Below are positions 42,624 to 51,190 of a DNA stretch of 64,000 nucleotides, piece by piece. The first letter of the stretch is position 1. Each line of letters begins with the position of its first letter. The stretch spans positions 1 through 64,000 of the forward strand of contig CAYWPQ010000005.1 of NCBI GenBank assembly GCA_964460315.1, in the 5' to 3' direction. The notes under the pieces were generated by a model. It was not told the origin of the DNA. It did not search any database and saw only the letters and a list, made by a program, of their open reading frames with translations. A program made the translations under genes and the position numbers. This DNA comes from Lacustribacter sp964460315. Lineage in GTDB: Bacteria > Pseudomonadota > Gammaproteobacteria > Burkholderiales > Burkholderiaceae_A.

Positions 42624-43339
42624 CAGACCGATCTTTCTTTGGTCAACGCGCTGTCATTCATTTCACGCTCAAATTCCGTTCGCATCGCCTGCAGACTTCG
42701 GCTGATTTCGACGAGAGGTTCAACGACCGGCTGTGCAAGAGGATTGAGAGTCGTATTGGTGATCCGCATTTGTAGGTCGGTCATTTGAGACGCTATTTTT
42801 GCCATCAACGTGTCACGACGGATGGTCTCCGCATCAGGGCCGGCCTCGACCACCAAGCCAGAATCATTCGATGAAGATGCCATGGAACGCCCGATGAGCG
42901 CAGGCTCATCTGCGAGGCTGGGCTCGCGCATGGTTTCTATCGCCGCCATCCCCGCCTGAGAATCCGATGCTGGGTTCTCTTCTTCCAGGGGATCACGCCC
43001 CTTTTCTGATTGGAGCGACCTGAGCCAGGCAAGCAGGCACAGGAGCGCCGCAAGCAGCTGAAGAAATTGAGTCATGCTCAGACCATCCGATGCGAGCAGC
43101 CGAGCGCGTTCAGGGTTAAGCCATCCTGCCCCCTGAAAGCTTTGGATCAGCGTCTGCCATCCATCGACAATGCCCATTGCAAAGGCCTCATGAGGCGCAT
43201 AGGCGGCGGCAGATAGATCAGAAGGGGCGGGGATGGAGGGTTGAATTCTGACAAAAACCTGCCACCCGTCACTCGGGGGACTGATCGACACAGCCAAAAG
43301 AATCAGCGCGAGACTGAGGAAGAGCCGAATGGTTTGCAT
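42623..43339 (-). CDS. Two-TM protein with a cytoplasmic tail, unknown function
   Basis: 238 residues. Membrane segment or signal anchor at about 5-20 (LFLSLALILLAVSI), a small region of about 70 residues that is probably periplasmic, a second membrane segment at about 90-106 (LQLLAALLCLLAWL), then an acidic linker and a helical C-terminus (about 172-235; LMAKIASQMTDLQMRI, LVEISRSLQAMRTEFEREM) that may form a coiled coil. No family recognised. The layout is that of a membrane scaffold with a cytoplasmic helix, such as could hold the neighbouring soluble proteins. It starts 4 bases after the CheW-like gene. Confidence 0.72.
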   Translation of the reverse strand: MQTIRLFLSLALILLAVSISPPSDGWQVFVRIQPSIPAPSDLSAAAYAPHEAFAMGIVDGWQTLIQSFQGAGWLNPERARLLASDGLSMTQFLQLLAALLCLLAWLRSLQSEKGRDPLEEENPASDSQAGMAAIETMREPSLADEPALIGRSMASSSNDSGLVVEAGPDAETIRRDTLMAKIASQMTDLQMRITNTTLNPLAQPVVEPLVEISRSLQAMRTEFEREMNDSALTKERSV

Positions 43340-43343
43340 GGCG

Positions 43344-43727
43344 TCACACCTTCTGGGAAACAGGGTTCACTTCAGCGAAATTTGCAACGCTTATGGAGAT
43401 CGCTGGATCAGTATTGTCATGGGATTGGTCAATTGAAACTTCGTCCGCCATTACCGCAAGACCGATGTCATTGGGCCCCGCAAGCATCACGACTCGGGCC
43501 TTGGGCGGCGGCGCGTCGCCCATTTCTGCTTCAGCCGCGAACTGGATGGCCGACGGCTCGATCACGACCAAGGGAAGGCCACCTTCATTTGCAAAATAAA
43601 CACCCGCTGATACCGACTGCAGGTCCTCGGCGTCAACGATCCTTCGAGCTTCATGCGCGGGAAGGCGATAGACAAGGCCACGGCGCAGGATTCTCAGGTG
43701 TGCAGGAGCCGATGGGGTGAAATTCAT
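43344..43727 (-). CDS. Small protein, possibly a divergent CheW-like domain
   Basis: 127 residues, soluble. The pattern recalls CheW: an initial strand with LVYRLPAHEARRIVDAEDL (CheW: strand, then residues aligning with the binding surface), LPLVVIEPSAI at the place of the CheW VVPVIDL strand, and ARVVMLAGPNDIGLAVMADEV at the place of the last strands. The match is by eye and weak. It overlaps the L,D-transpeptidase stop by 4 bases (ATGA). No chemotaxis kinase or receptor gene is near. If the fold is right it would act as an adaptor. Confidence 0.6.
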   Translation of the reverse strand: MNFTPSAPAHLRILRRGLVYRLPAHEARRIVDAEDLQSVSAGVYFANEGGLPLVVIEPSAIQFAAEAEMGDAPPPKARVVMLAGPNDIGLAVMADEVSIDQSHDNTDPAISISVANFAEVNPVSQKV

Positions 43728-44743
43728 GAGAGGGGTTCCTCGAGAAGTCGCCTCAATCCTTTGGGAAGTGACTGGAAATATTCTCGCCGAGCCACATCAT
43801 TGCCTTTTAACTGGGTGACCACCAGTGGCCAGCGCTCATCGACATAGAAAACACCCCCTGCAAACTGACTCGAGCTGACGGACTCCAGGGCTCGAACAAC
43901 CCTTTGAGATTCCGCGTCCCATTCCTTTGGAGAGAGCCATTCGACCTTGGGTGCCACCACAATCTGAGTCTGGTTGTAACGAACATAACGCCGAAGGCGC
44001 TGAATGTCGCGGTTCGAAATGGCCAGACAGCCATCGGAGGCAAGCGGGGGACGAACATGCACATTGGACGGGACCCCATGGATCCAGATACCGCTTCCTG
44101 TGCGTCCGACATGACGATCAAGCGCGTTGGGGTAATCAAGCGTCATGGCGAGCTGCCCAAGGAATCCGTCACGTCTAGGATTCTGAATTTCAAACTGAAT
44201 GCGATACACGCCAAGCGGTGTTTTCTGATCACCCTCTCGCTGTTTATCCACGCCCAGCAGACCAATCGAGGTGTAGAACTCGTCAATCAGGACAGGCCTT
44301 CCGTTTCGACTCTCAAACACATAAAGCCTTGAGATGCTTGTGTCCACCAGTAAGACGGGGACTTGCCTTGCTGCAGAACGTGGCATCAAGACAAGGTTGC
44401 GGGGAATCCGGTCCAGCGGGGTCTCTTCCAGCCGAACACGCGTTTCGGCGATGAGCTCTTCATCGGCCTCGCCGATCGGCATGGGCGTTCCAGATAAAGT
44501 CGCCAGAGACTGGGCCTTGAGCCAATAACCGAGCCTCGAGCGAGGCTCGGTCTTGAGCACCTCTGCCGCATAAGAAGTACTGACCTCTGGAGCACCCTCG
44601 AGCAACGCCCGAGCGGACTGCCTCAGACTGTGATCCGCCGAGTTGGCGAAGACCGACGGGCTTGTCAGAATCACAGCCATCAACGCCAAAGACATCGCCA
44701 GGGGCATGATCCACGCCCGAAGGGCGCTGTCGCGAAGGGTCAT
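43724..44743 (-). CDS. L,D-transpeptidase (YkuD family)
   Basis: 339 residues with a signal peptide (about 10-33, ending near VFA). The YkuD domain (about 130-265) has the catalytic signature IWIHGVP (His222) and SDGCLAISN (Cys239). Such enzymes make 3-3 cross-links in peptidoglycan or attach proteins to it, in the periplasm. The N-terminal part (35-125) is helical and may be a TPR-like or substrate-docking region. It overlaps its neighbours by 4 bases on both sides. The Cds6-like protein upstream is a frequent companion of this family. Confidence 0.93.
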   Translation of the reverse strand: MTLRDSALRAWIMPLAMSLALMAVILTSPSVFANSADHSLRQSARALLEGAPEVSTSYAAEVLKTEPRSRLGYWLKAQSLATLSGTPMPIGEADEELIAETRVRLEETPLDRIPRNLVLMPRSAARQVPVLLVDTSISRLYVFESRNGRPVLIDEFYTSIGLLGVDKQREGDQKTPLGVYRIQFEIQNPRRDGFLGQLAMTLDYPNALDRHVGRTGSGIWIHGVPSNVHVRPPLASDGCLAISNRDIQRLRRYVRYNQTQIVVAPKVEWLSPKEWDAESQRVVRALESVSSSQFAGGVFYVDERWPLVVTQLKGNDVARREYFQSLPKGLRRLLEEPLS

Positions 44744-45744
44744 CGACCGTCCTCACGAAGAATCTTCCAGCCGCCCTTCTCGTTGACAAAGACCAGGGTC
44801 TTCACCGAGTTCAGTTTAGTGCCCGGAGCCTCGTAGCGCTGCCGAAGTTTGACTTCAACACGATCGGCCGTCAGTGGCTTTAAGCGAATGTCCGACACAC
44901 GAACCACCAGGGAACCGGCCCGAGTCACCCGAGGACGTCGATGCTCAACCCAGGCCTGACGATTTGGAAATTTCTGAGGCTGAAAATTCTCAGAGTAGGC
45001 AGCGAGGTAGCCCTCGAAATCTTTCGACTCCCAGGCCTGTGCCCAGCGCTCGGCAGCACGAGTGATGGCCTCCCGCAACTCTTTGGACTCGCTCGAGGAA
45101 GACGATGCATTGCCTGAGCGAGTCGATGCGGACTTGGTCGCCTGAGCCACCTCGGTGGCGGGTGGCTGGGGCTTTGCGATCGATTCGACAGGCGCTGCAG
45201 GAGGCGGACTGACCGCTGCGGGTGCCGGTGTCACCGCCAAGGGGTCTCCCTTGAGGGCCAAAGGTCCACTCGGCGATGGCCGACCGACCGCTTTTGCATA
45301 GAAGACCGCGGCCTGTCGACTCAGGATCTGCCGGAGGTTCTCGAAGGCTTCTTGGCTCTCGGGATTTTCCAAAAACGCCAATTCAAGCGCCTTGCCTGCG
45401 TCATCAAGGCGGCCAAGCTGGGCAAGAGCAATGGCATAGTCGTTCGCCAGCCCCAGGTGAGAGGGGTACTTCTGATGCCAGGGCTCGAGGATTCGGATGG
45501 CGGACTGAGGACTCTTGGCCTTCATCGCACGCATTGCCCGCTCTCGATCTCGCTCAATGGCCGATCGATCCGAGTCACTCATGGCCTGTGCATGATTGTT
45601 CGGGTGCGAGAGTGACTGCACGGGAGTCTGCTGAGCAGATCCTTCACCTGAAAAACCCAGCCAAAAGAATGCGACAGCCAACAAAACAGGACCTGTCACG
45701 AAGGGCGATCGGCGGGTAAGTGTGAGGATTGAAAAAGAGTTCAT
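44740..45744 (-). CDS. TPR protein with C-terminal NTF2/Cds6-like domain, exported
   Basis: 334 residues. N-terminal signal or anchor (about 16-37, ending GSAQQ), TPR-like helices (about 65-135; PSHLGLANDYAIALAQLGRL), a Pro/Ala/Ser-rich linker (about 155-210), and an NTF2-like fold (about 215-334; ERWAQAWESKDFEGYLAAYS, ending GGWKILRED). Proteins of this composition often sit beside L,D-transpeptidases and are thought to assist them. It begins 9 bases after dnaQ and overlaps the transpeptidase by 4 bases. Confidence 0.82.
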   Translation of the reverse strand: MNSFSILTLTRRSPFVTGPVLLAVAFFWLGFSGEGSAQQTPVQSLSHPNNHAQAMSDSDRSAIERDRERAMRAMKAKSPQSAIRILEPWHQKYPSHLGLANDYAIALAQLGRLDDAGKALELAFLENPESQEAFENLRQILSRQAAVFYAKAVGRPSPSGPLALKGDPLAVTPAPAAVSPPPAAPVESIAKPQPPATEVAQATKSASTRSGNASSSSSESKELREAITRAAERWAQAWESKDFEGYLAAYSENFQPQKFPNRQAWVEHRRPRVTRAGSLVVRVSDIRLKPLTADRVEVKLRQRYEAPGTKLNSVKTLVFVNEKGGWKILREDGR

Positions 45745-45753
45745 GACCGAATT

Positions 45754-46452
45754 TTAACCGGCACGCCAGATAGTCTTTCCCTGGCTGGCTCGATCGATAT
45801 CATCCAAGACCACCTGATGGGCGGCGAGTTCCTCGGGGCTCGGCTGAATCACCTTCAGCCGGGTGAGATCGAGCTGCCCGCCGACCTGGGCATCCAGCCG
45901 CTGATCCTCTTCAGGATCATGGATGGCCAGAGTCTCCTGCCCCCGGGTCATGGCCAGGTAGACCTCCGCAAGGAGCTGGGCGTCAAGCAAAGCGCCGTGA
46001 AGGACGCGATGCTGATTGGCCACCGAATAACGAGCGCAGAGTGCGTCCAAGGAGTTTCTCTGGCCCGGGTGAAGGTCTCGGGCACGCCCAAGGGAGTCAA
46101 TGACCTCGGCCACGATCGAATGAATGGGATCCCGCTTGATTCGTTTCAGCTCCGCGTTGAGAAAACCGCAGTCAAATTCAGCGTTATGAATCACCAGGGT
46201 CGACCCGGCAATAAACTCAAGGAAGTCATCCGCGATCTCGGCAAACCGTGGCTTATCCCGAAGCTGATCCCAGGTCATTCCGTGAACCCGCGTCGCACCC
46301 TCGTCAATGTCGCGCTCGGGATTGAGGTAGACATGGAAGTGTCGCTCGGTCACTCGGCGGTCCATGCACTCCACACATCCGATTTCAATCAGCCGATGGC
46401 CGTCCTCCACGCGAAGCCCCGTGGTCTCGGTATCAAGCATGACGATACGCAT
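45754..46452 (-). CDS. dnaQ: DNA polymerase III epsilon subunit (3'-5' proofreading exonuclease)
   Basis: 232 residues. DEDDh motifs: DTETTG (Asp7, Glu9), VIHNAEFDCGFL, and HGALLDAQLLAEVY. The C-terminal part beyond about 185 is the polymerase-binding tail. ATG codons exist at 46458 and 46452; AAGGA is at the right distance only from 46452. The 5' end overlaps the RND pump gene by 20 bases. In E. coli dnaQ lies beside rnhA; here an RND pump is inserted between them. Confidence 0.95.
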   Translation of the reverse strand: MRIVMLDTETTGLRVEDGHRLIEIGCVECMDRRVTERHFHVYLNPERDIDEGATRVHGMTWDQLRDKPRFAEIADDFLEFIAGSTLVIHNAEFDCGFLNAELKRIKRDPIHSIVAEVIDSLGRARDLHPGQRNSLDALCARYSVANQHRVLHGALLDAQLLAEVYLAMTRGQETLAIHDPEEDQRLDAQVGGQLDLTRLKVIQPSPEELAAHQVVLDDIDRASQGKTIWRAG

Positions 46453-49400
46453 CGACATCCTTTCTTCGAAAACGATCAAAAAGAAGGATCACCGAGGGCA
46501 AGACGAAAAGCGTGAGGATCGTGCCCAAGGTCATGCCACCGACAATCACCCAGCCAATCTGGGCGCGACTTTCTGCACCCGCACCTCGGGCAAGTGCCAA
46601 AGGTACTGCACCGAGCACCATGGCACCGGTGGTCATGAGAATGGGGCGCAGACGAAGCACGGAGGCCTCAATGACCGACTCTCGCAAGGCACGGCCCTGC
46701 TCACGCAACTGATTGGTGAACTCGACAATCAAGATGCCGTGTTTGGTAATGAGCCCCACCAAGGTGATCAGTCCGATCTGGCTGTAGACATTGAGCGTGC
46801 CTCCCGTGGCCAATAAGGCCAGAAGGGCCCCGGTCATCGACAGCGGCACCGTGAGCATAATCATGATGGGGTGTTTGAACGACTCAAACTGCGCAGCCAA
46901 CACCAGATAAATAAAAAGCAAGGCCAGCACGAAGGTCACGCCCAGACTTCCCGACGCCCGAACGAACTCGCGCATGGGGCCGATGAGGTCCGTCGCGTAA
47001 CCCGCCGTGAGATGCCTGGCCGCTGACTGATTCAAAAATTCAAGCGCCTGGCCCTGGGTGTAGCCTGGTGCAAGGTTGGCCGAAATCGTGACCGATCGCC
47101 GCTGTCCAAAGTGATTGAGCTGCCGAGGGGCAATGGTCTCTTCAACCTGGATGAATGCGGACAGAGGCACCATCTGGCCGGCTCGGTTACGCACGAAAAT
47201 TTTGCTGATGTCGTCAGGGGTGTTTCTTTCGTCAGGCTCCATCTGCACGATCACGTCATACTGATCGCTTCCCCGCTTAAAACGGGTCACCTTTCGCCCA
47301 CCCATCATGGACTCGATCGCACGTCCGATGACATCCACCGAGACGCCCATATCCGCCGCACGGTCTCGATTCACCGTAATTTTGAGCTCAGGCTTGTTCA
47401 GGCGCAGATCCGTATCCACGCCAAGAAACCCAGGGTTTTTCATGACATCCGCAACAATAAGACCGACGGTTCGACCGATCTCGGCATAGGATTCCGAGGA
47501 GCTCACAACGAAACCCACTGGCCGATCACGAACCGACTGCCCCAGCGACGGGGGCGCATTGGGGAAAGCCAAAACGCCGGGAATCGCCGAGAGCGCTGGA
47601 CGAATCTCATTGATGATGTCGGTGGTCTTTCGGTCTCGCTCCGACCAGTCGGTGGTGCGAAGAAACGCCACGGCCTGATCCACCGTGGGATTGCCCGACA
47701 CCACAAAGACTCGGTCAACCTCTGGGACATTCAGCGCAATGGACTCGATGCGCTTGGCAAATGACTCGGTGTATTCCAACGACGCACCGTCTGGGCCACT
47801 GATCGCCGTAAAAATGACACCGCGGTCTTCAATGGGCGATAGCTCTTGCTTGATCTTTGAAAAGAGAACACCACTGGCGCCAGCAAACACCAAAAACAGC
47901 ACCGCGATGAACTTCCCATGATTCAGCGACCAGTGCAGGCCCCGGCGATAGCCTTCCGTGGTGCGGGAGAGAAACCCCTCAATCCAGAGATAAATCCTTC
48001 CGTGCTTTTCCTCATGCCGCAGAAGCTTCGAACACATCATGGGTGAAAGGGTCAGCGCCACAAAGCCGGAGACAATCACCGCACCTGCGAGCGTGAGCGC
48101 GAATTCGATAAAAAGACGACCAATTCGACCCGAGGTGAAGGCGACTGGGGCATAGACCGCCGCAAGCGTCAGGGTCATGGCCACCACTGCAAAACCGATT
48201 TCCTTGGCACCCCGAAAGGCAGCCTCGATGGGTTTCATGCCCTCTTCAATGTGACGATAGATGTTCTCAAGAACCACGATGGCGTCGTCGACGACGAGCC
48301 CGATGGCGAGAACAAGCGCTAACAGCGTAAGGGTGTTGATGGAAAAACCCGCCAGCAGCATGAGCGCGAACGCACCGATCAGCGACACGGGGATGGTGAC
48401 CAGCGGAATCAACGCGGCTCGAAATGAGCGAAGGAAAAAGAAGATCACCACCGCGACCAATGCAATGGCCTCGAGGATGGTGGTGAACACGGCGCTGATG
48501 GAGCGTTCAATGAAGACCGTGGAGTCGTAACTAATGCCCACCCGGACATCTTCGGGTTCAAGCTCTTTGTTGATCTGGGGCACCAGATCACGAACGGCTT
48601 TGGCGAGCGTGAGCGGATTTGAAGTGGCCTGGCGAATCACACCGATGGCCACGGCGTTCTCGCCATTGAAGCGAACACTGCTTCGTGCTTCCTCGGCCCC
48701 AACCTCCACGCGGCCAAGGTCACGAAGGCGCACAGGATAACCCGCCACCTGACGCACAACGATGGCGCCAAACTCTTCGGGTGAGTTCAGGTCGGTGCGG
48801 GCCGTGACCGTGAACTCCCTCTGCTGGCTTTCAACCCGCCCAGCGGGAAGCTCAATGTTCTGTTGGCCAATCGCAGACTCGATGTCCGCGGCGGTCAGGC
48901 CATAGGCGGCGAGTCGATCTCGATCGACCCATATTCGCATCGCAAATTTCCGCTCGCCGTTAATTCGAACATCCGCAGCGCCCGGCAACACCTGTAGCCT
49001 GGGCTTGACGATGCGATTGGCGATGTCGCTGACCTCGAGGGCTGAACGGGTAGGGCTTGAAAAGGAGAGCCAGATGATGGGATTCGCATCCGCCTCAACC
49101 TTGGCAATCACCGGCTCATCCACGCTTGACGGAAGTTTCGCGCGCACACGAGACACGCGGTCTCGGACATCCGCCGCGGCCGAGTCCGGATCTTTTTCAA
49201 GTTGAAACGTCACCGTGATCTGGGACTGCTCCGCACGGGAGATGGAGGTGATGAAATCGATGGCGTCGATGCCCGCGATGGAATCCTCGAGAATCTTCGT
49301 GACCTGGGTCTCCATCACCTCGGCCGAAGCACCCGCATATCGGCTGGTCACCGTCACCACCGGGGTGTCGATTCGTGGGTATTCGCGCAGCGTCAACCGG

Positions 49401-49489
49401 CTGTATGACACCAGTCCAATCAGGACGATGATTAACGAAAGAACCGTGGCGAAGACGGGTCGACGAATACAAAAATCAGAAATGACCAT
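46433..49489 (-). CDS. RND efflux pump inner-membrane transporter (HAE-1/AcrB type)
   Basis: 1018 residues with 12 membrane segments and two large periplasmic loops. The proton-relay residues are present: the Asp pair in AIGLVVDDAIVVLENI (TM4) and Lys in VGLITKHGILIVEF (TM10). It exports drugs or other amphiphiles with the fusion protein encoded 6 bases upstream. No outer-membrane channel gene is in the operon. The stop region overlaps the dnaQ start by 20 bases, tying an efflux pump to a replication gene. Confidence 0.95.
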   Translation of the reverse strand: MVISDFCIRRPVFATVLSLIIVLIGLVSYSRLTLREYPRIDTPVVTVTSRYAGASAEVMETQVTKILEDSIAGIDAIDFITSISRAEQSQITVTFQLEKDPDSAAADVRDRVSRVRAKLPSSVDEPVIAKVEADANPIIWLSFSSPTRSALEVSDIANRIVKPRLQVLPGAADVRINGERKFAMRIWVDRDRLAAYGLTAADIESAIGQQNIELPAGRVESQQREFTVTARTDLNSPEEFGAIVVRQVAGYPVRLRDLGRVEVGAEEARSSVRFNGENAVAIGVIRQATSNPLTLAKAVRDLVPQINKELEPEDVRVGISYDSTVFIERSISAVFTTILEAIALVAVVIFFFLRSFRAALIPLVTIPVSLIGAFALMLLAGFSINTLTLLALVLAIGLVVDDAIVVLENIYRHIEEGMKPIEAAFRGAKEIGFAVVAMTLTLAAVYAPVAFTSGRIGRLFIEFALTLAGAVIVSGFVALTLSPMMCSKLLRHEEKHGRIYLWIEGFLSRTTEGYRRGLHWSLNHGKFIAVLFLVFAGASGVLFSKIKQELSPIEDRGVIFTAISGPDGASLEYTESFAKRIESIALNVPEVDRVFVVSGNPTVDQAVAFLRTTDWSERDRKTTDIINEIRPALSAIPGVLAFPNAPPSLGQSVRDRPVGFVVSSSESYAEIGRTVGLIVADVMKNPGFLGVDTDLRLNKPELKITVNRDRAADMGVSVDVIGRAIESMMGGRKVTRFKRGSDQYDVIVQMEPDERNTPDDISKIFVRNRAGQMVPLSAFIQVEETIAPRQLNHFGQRRSVTISANLAPGYTQGQALEFLNQSAARHLTAGYATDLIGPMREFVRASGSLGVTFVLALLFIYLVLAAQFESFKHPIMIMLTVPLSMTGALLALLATGGTLNVYSQIGLITLVGLITKHGILIVEFTNQLREQGRALRESVIEASVLRLRPILMTTGAMVLGAVPLALARGAGAESRAQIGWVIVGGMTLGTILTLFVLPSVILLFDRFRRKDVDAYRHA

Positions 49490-49495
49490 TGCCGT

Positions 49496-50635
49496 TCACT
49501 TCGCTGGAGCCGATAAGGACTTGCTGCTCTCGGCCTTGGCGGATCCTTGTGGGGTGAAAGGCTCAGCAATCTTGACAGGTACATTTGGCCCACGAAGCTT
49601 CAGCTGCCCAGCCGTGACAATGAGGTCTCCAGAATCCACCCCCTGGGTGATCTCCACCATCGAGACGCCGCCAATTTGCGTGCGCAGGCCAGTCTTGACA
49701 GGCACGCCCTGGGCTTTGCCGTCGACCACCTTGAAGACCAGCAGACGCCCCTGTTGGGTGACCACCGCCTCTTCAGGGACCACCAGGGCTTGGTCTCGCG
49801 TGGCCACCACCAGCGCTGCGCGCAGAAACATTCCTGGTTTGAGCCTTCGGCTGCTGTCACTCAGCACCGCACGAACAAGCAAGGACCGCCCGGCTGAATC
49901 AATCGACGCATCCAATGCGGTCACGCGAGCGGAGAAGCTCACGCCGGGATGAGCATCCGAGAGAAGGTTGACCGTCTGACCAACCTTCAACCGATTCATC
50001 ACCTGCTCAGGCACACGGAAGTCAATCTTCATGGTGCTTGTATCTTCAAGAGAGACCAGTTCAACGCCCTCTTTGATGTAGTCACCGACACTGACCTGAC
50101 GAATGCCGATGGTTCCTGCAAATGGCGCACGAATGGTCATCTTTTCAAGATTGGCCTCGGCCAGTGCAAGTCGTGCTTTTGCAACAGCCTCATTCGCAAG
50201 GGCCTCGTCCAGAGCTGCTGGCGCCAGAAATTGTTTCTCCGTCAATTCGCGTGCCCGACGGAGTTTGGTCTCGGCGAGCACGTGCTCGGCCTTGGCCTGC
50301 ATCACCTGAGCTTTTTGGATGGCCGAATCAAAGCTGATGAGCCGATCGCCTTTGGCCACACGACTACCGTCAGAGAACCCGATCATCGAAATCCGTCCTG
50401 CAATTTCTGATTTGATCATCACGGACTCAGCACTGCGTAAACTACCCACGGCGGTGACGGTGTCCTGAAGAGAAACCGGTAAGGCCTCGACGGCCTCCAC
50501 CACCACCGGGCCGCTGACCTGCTGAGTCACCGGCTTGGGAGCGTTCCAGGTCACCCCGAGGTAGGTGAGTCCACCAAGCCCTGCAATCACGACAAGATAA
50601 ATCACAATCCGTTGCGCATTCCGCGTCTGACTCAT
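49496..50635 (-). CDS. RND efflux periplasmic adaptor (membrane fusion protein)
   Basis: 379 residues. Membrane anchor at about 11-30 (IVIYLVVIAGLGGLTYLG), lipoyl halves (about 75-100 and 145-190; RAPFAGTIGIRQVSVGDYI), a short helical hairpin (about 100-145), beta-barrel and membrane-proximal domains, and a Ser/Ala/Lys-rich tail. ATG at 50635 gives a normal N-terminus; an upstream ATG at 50668 is also possible. It lies just after rnhA and before the pump gene. Confidence 0.92.
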   Translation of the reverse strand: MSQTRNAQRIVIYLVVIAGLGGLTYLGVTWNAPKPVTQQVSGPVVVEAVEALPVSLQDTVTAVGSLRSAESVMIKSEIAGRISMIGFSDGSRVAKGDRLISFDSAIQKAQVMQAKAEHVLAETKLRRARELTEKQFLAPAALDEALANEAVAKARLALAEANLEKMTIRAPFAGTIGIRQVSVGDYIKEGVELVSLEDTSTMKIDFRVPEQVMNRLKVGQTVNLLSDAHPGVSFSARVTALDASIDSAGRSLLVRAVLSDSSRRLKPGMFLRAALVVATRDQALVVPEEAVVTQQGRLLVFKVVDGKAQGVPVKTGLRTQIGGVSMVEITQGVDSGDLIVTAGQLKLRGPNVPVKIAEPFTPQGSAKAESSKSLSAPAK

Positions 50636-50674
50636 GGCAGTGGGTACTTTCTTTTCATTCAACACCATTCAAGA

Positions 50675-51190
50675 TCACTTCGTATCGTCGAATTCCATCA
50701 TCGAAGGCCGGGTCGAATCATTGACCAAGGTTCCCTTCAAAAGCGCCTCAACGCCTCGGTTGGCAAGCTCGTCCGCACGCTCATTACCGACGTGTCCCTG
50801 GTGACCACGAACCCATTCCCAGCGAACATCATGCCCCTCGAGCGACTGATCCAAACGCTCCCATAAATCGCGATTCGCCACAGGCTTGCCCGCGGAGTTT
50901 TTCCAATTCTTTCGCTTCCAATTGGCCATCCATTCCTGCACACCCTTCTGAACGTACTGGGAGTCCGTCACGATGCGGACTCGGCAGCTTCGATTCAACG
51001 CGCCCAGCGCCTGAATCACGGCCATCAGTTCCATACGATTGTTGGTGGTCTGCGGCTCGCCACCCCAGAGCTCCTTGTCCTGATCGCCCCAGCTGAGTAT
51101 GGCACCCCAGCCCCCAGGGCCTGGATTCCCCTTACAGGCACCGTCACTGTGAATCACGACTTCTGTGCAGGCTTCTGAATGTTCTCGCAT
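50675..51190 (-). CDS. rnhA: Ribonuclease HI
   Basis: 171 residues. IHSDGACKGNPGPGGWG opens the fold, NNRMELMAVIQAL holds the catalytic Glu, TDSQYVQKGVQEW the second Asp, and HQGHVGNERADELA the last His/Asp. It removes RNA from RNA-DNA hybrids. The start at 51190 overlaps the methyltransferase 3' end by 37 bases; longer open frames upstream do not look like RNase H. The C-terminal tail of about 20 residues after ANRGVEALLKG is longer than in E. coli. Confidence 0.96.
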   Translation of the reverse strand: MREHSEACTEVVIHSDGACKGNPGPGGWGAILSWGDQDKELWGGEPQTTNNRMELMAVIQALGALNRSCRVRIVTDSQYVQKGVQEWMANWKRKNWKNSAGKPVANRDLWERLDQSLEGHDVRWEWVRGHQGHVGNERADELANRGVEALLKGTLVNDSTRPSMMEFDDTK

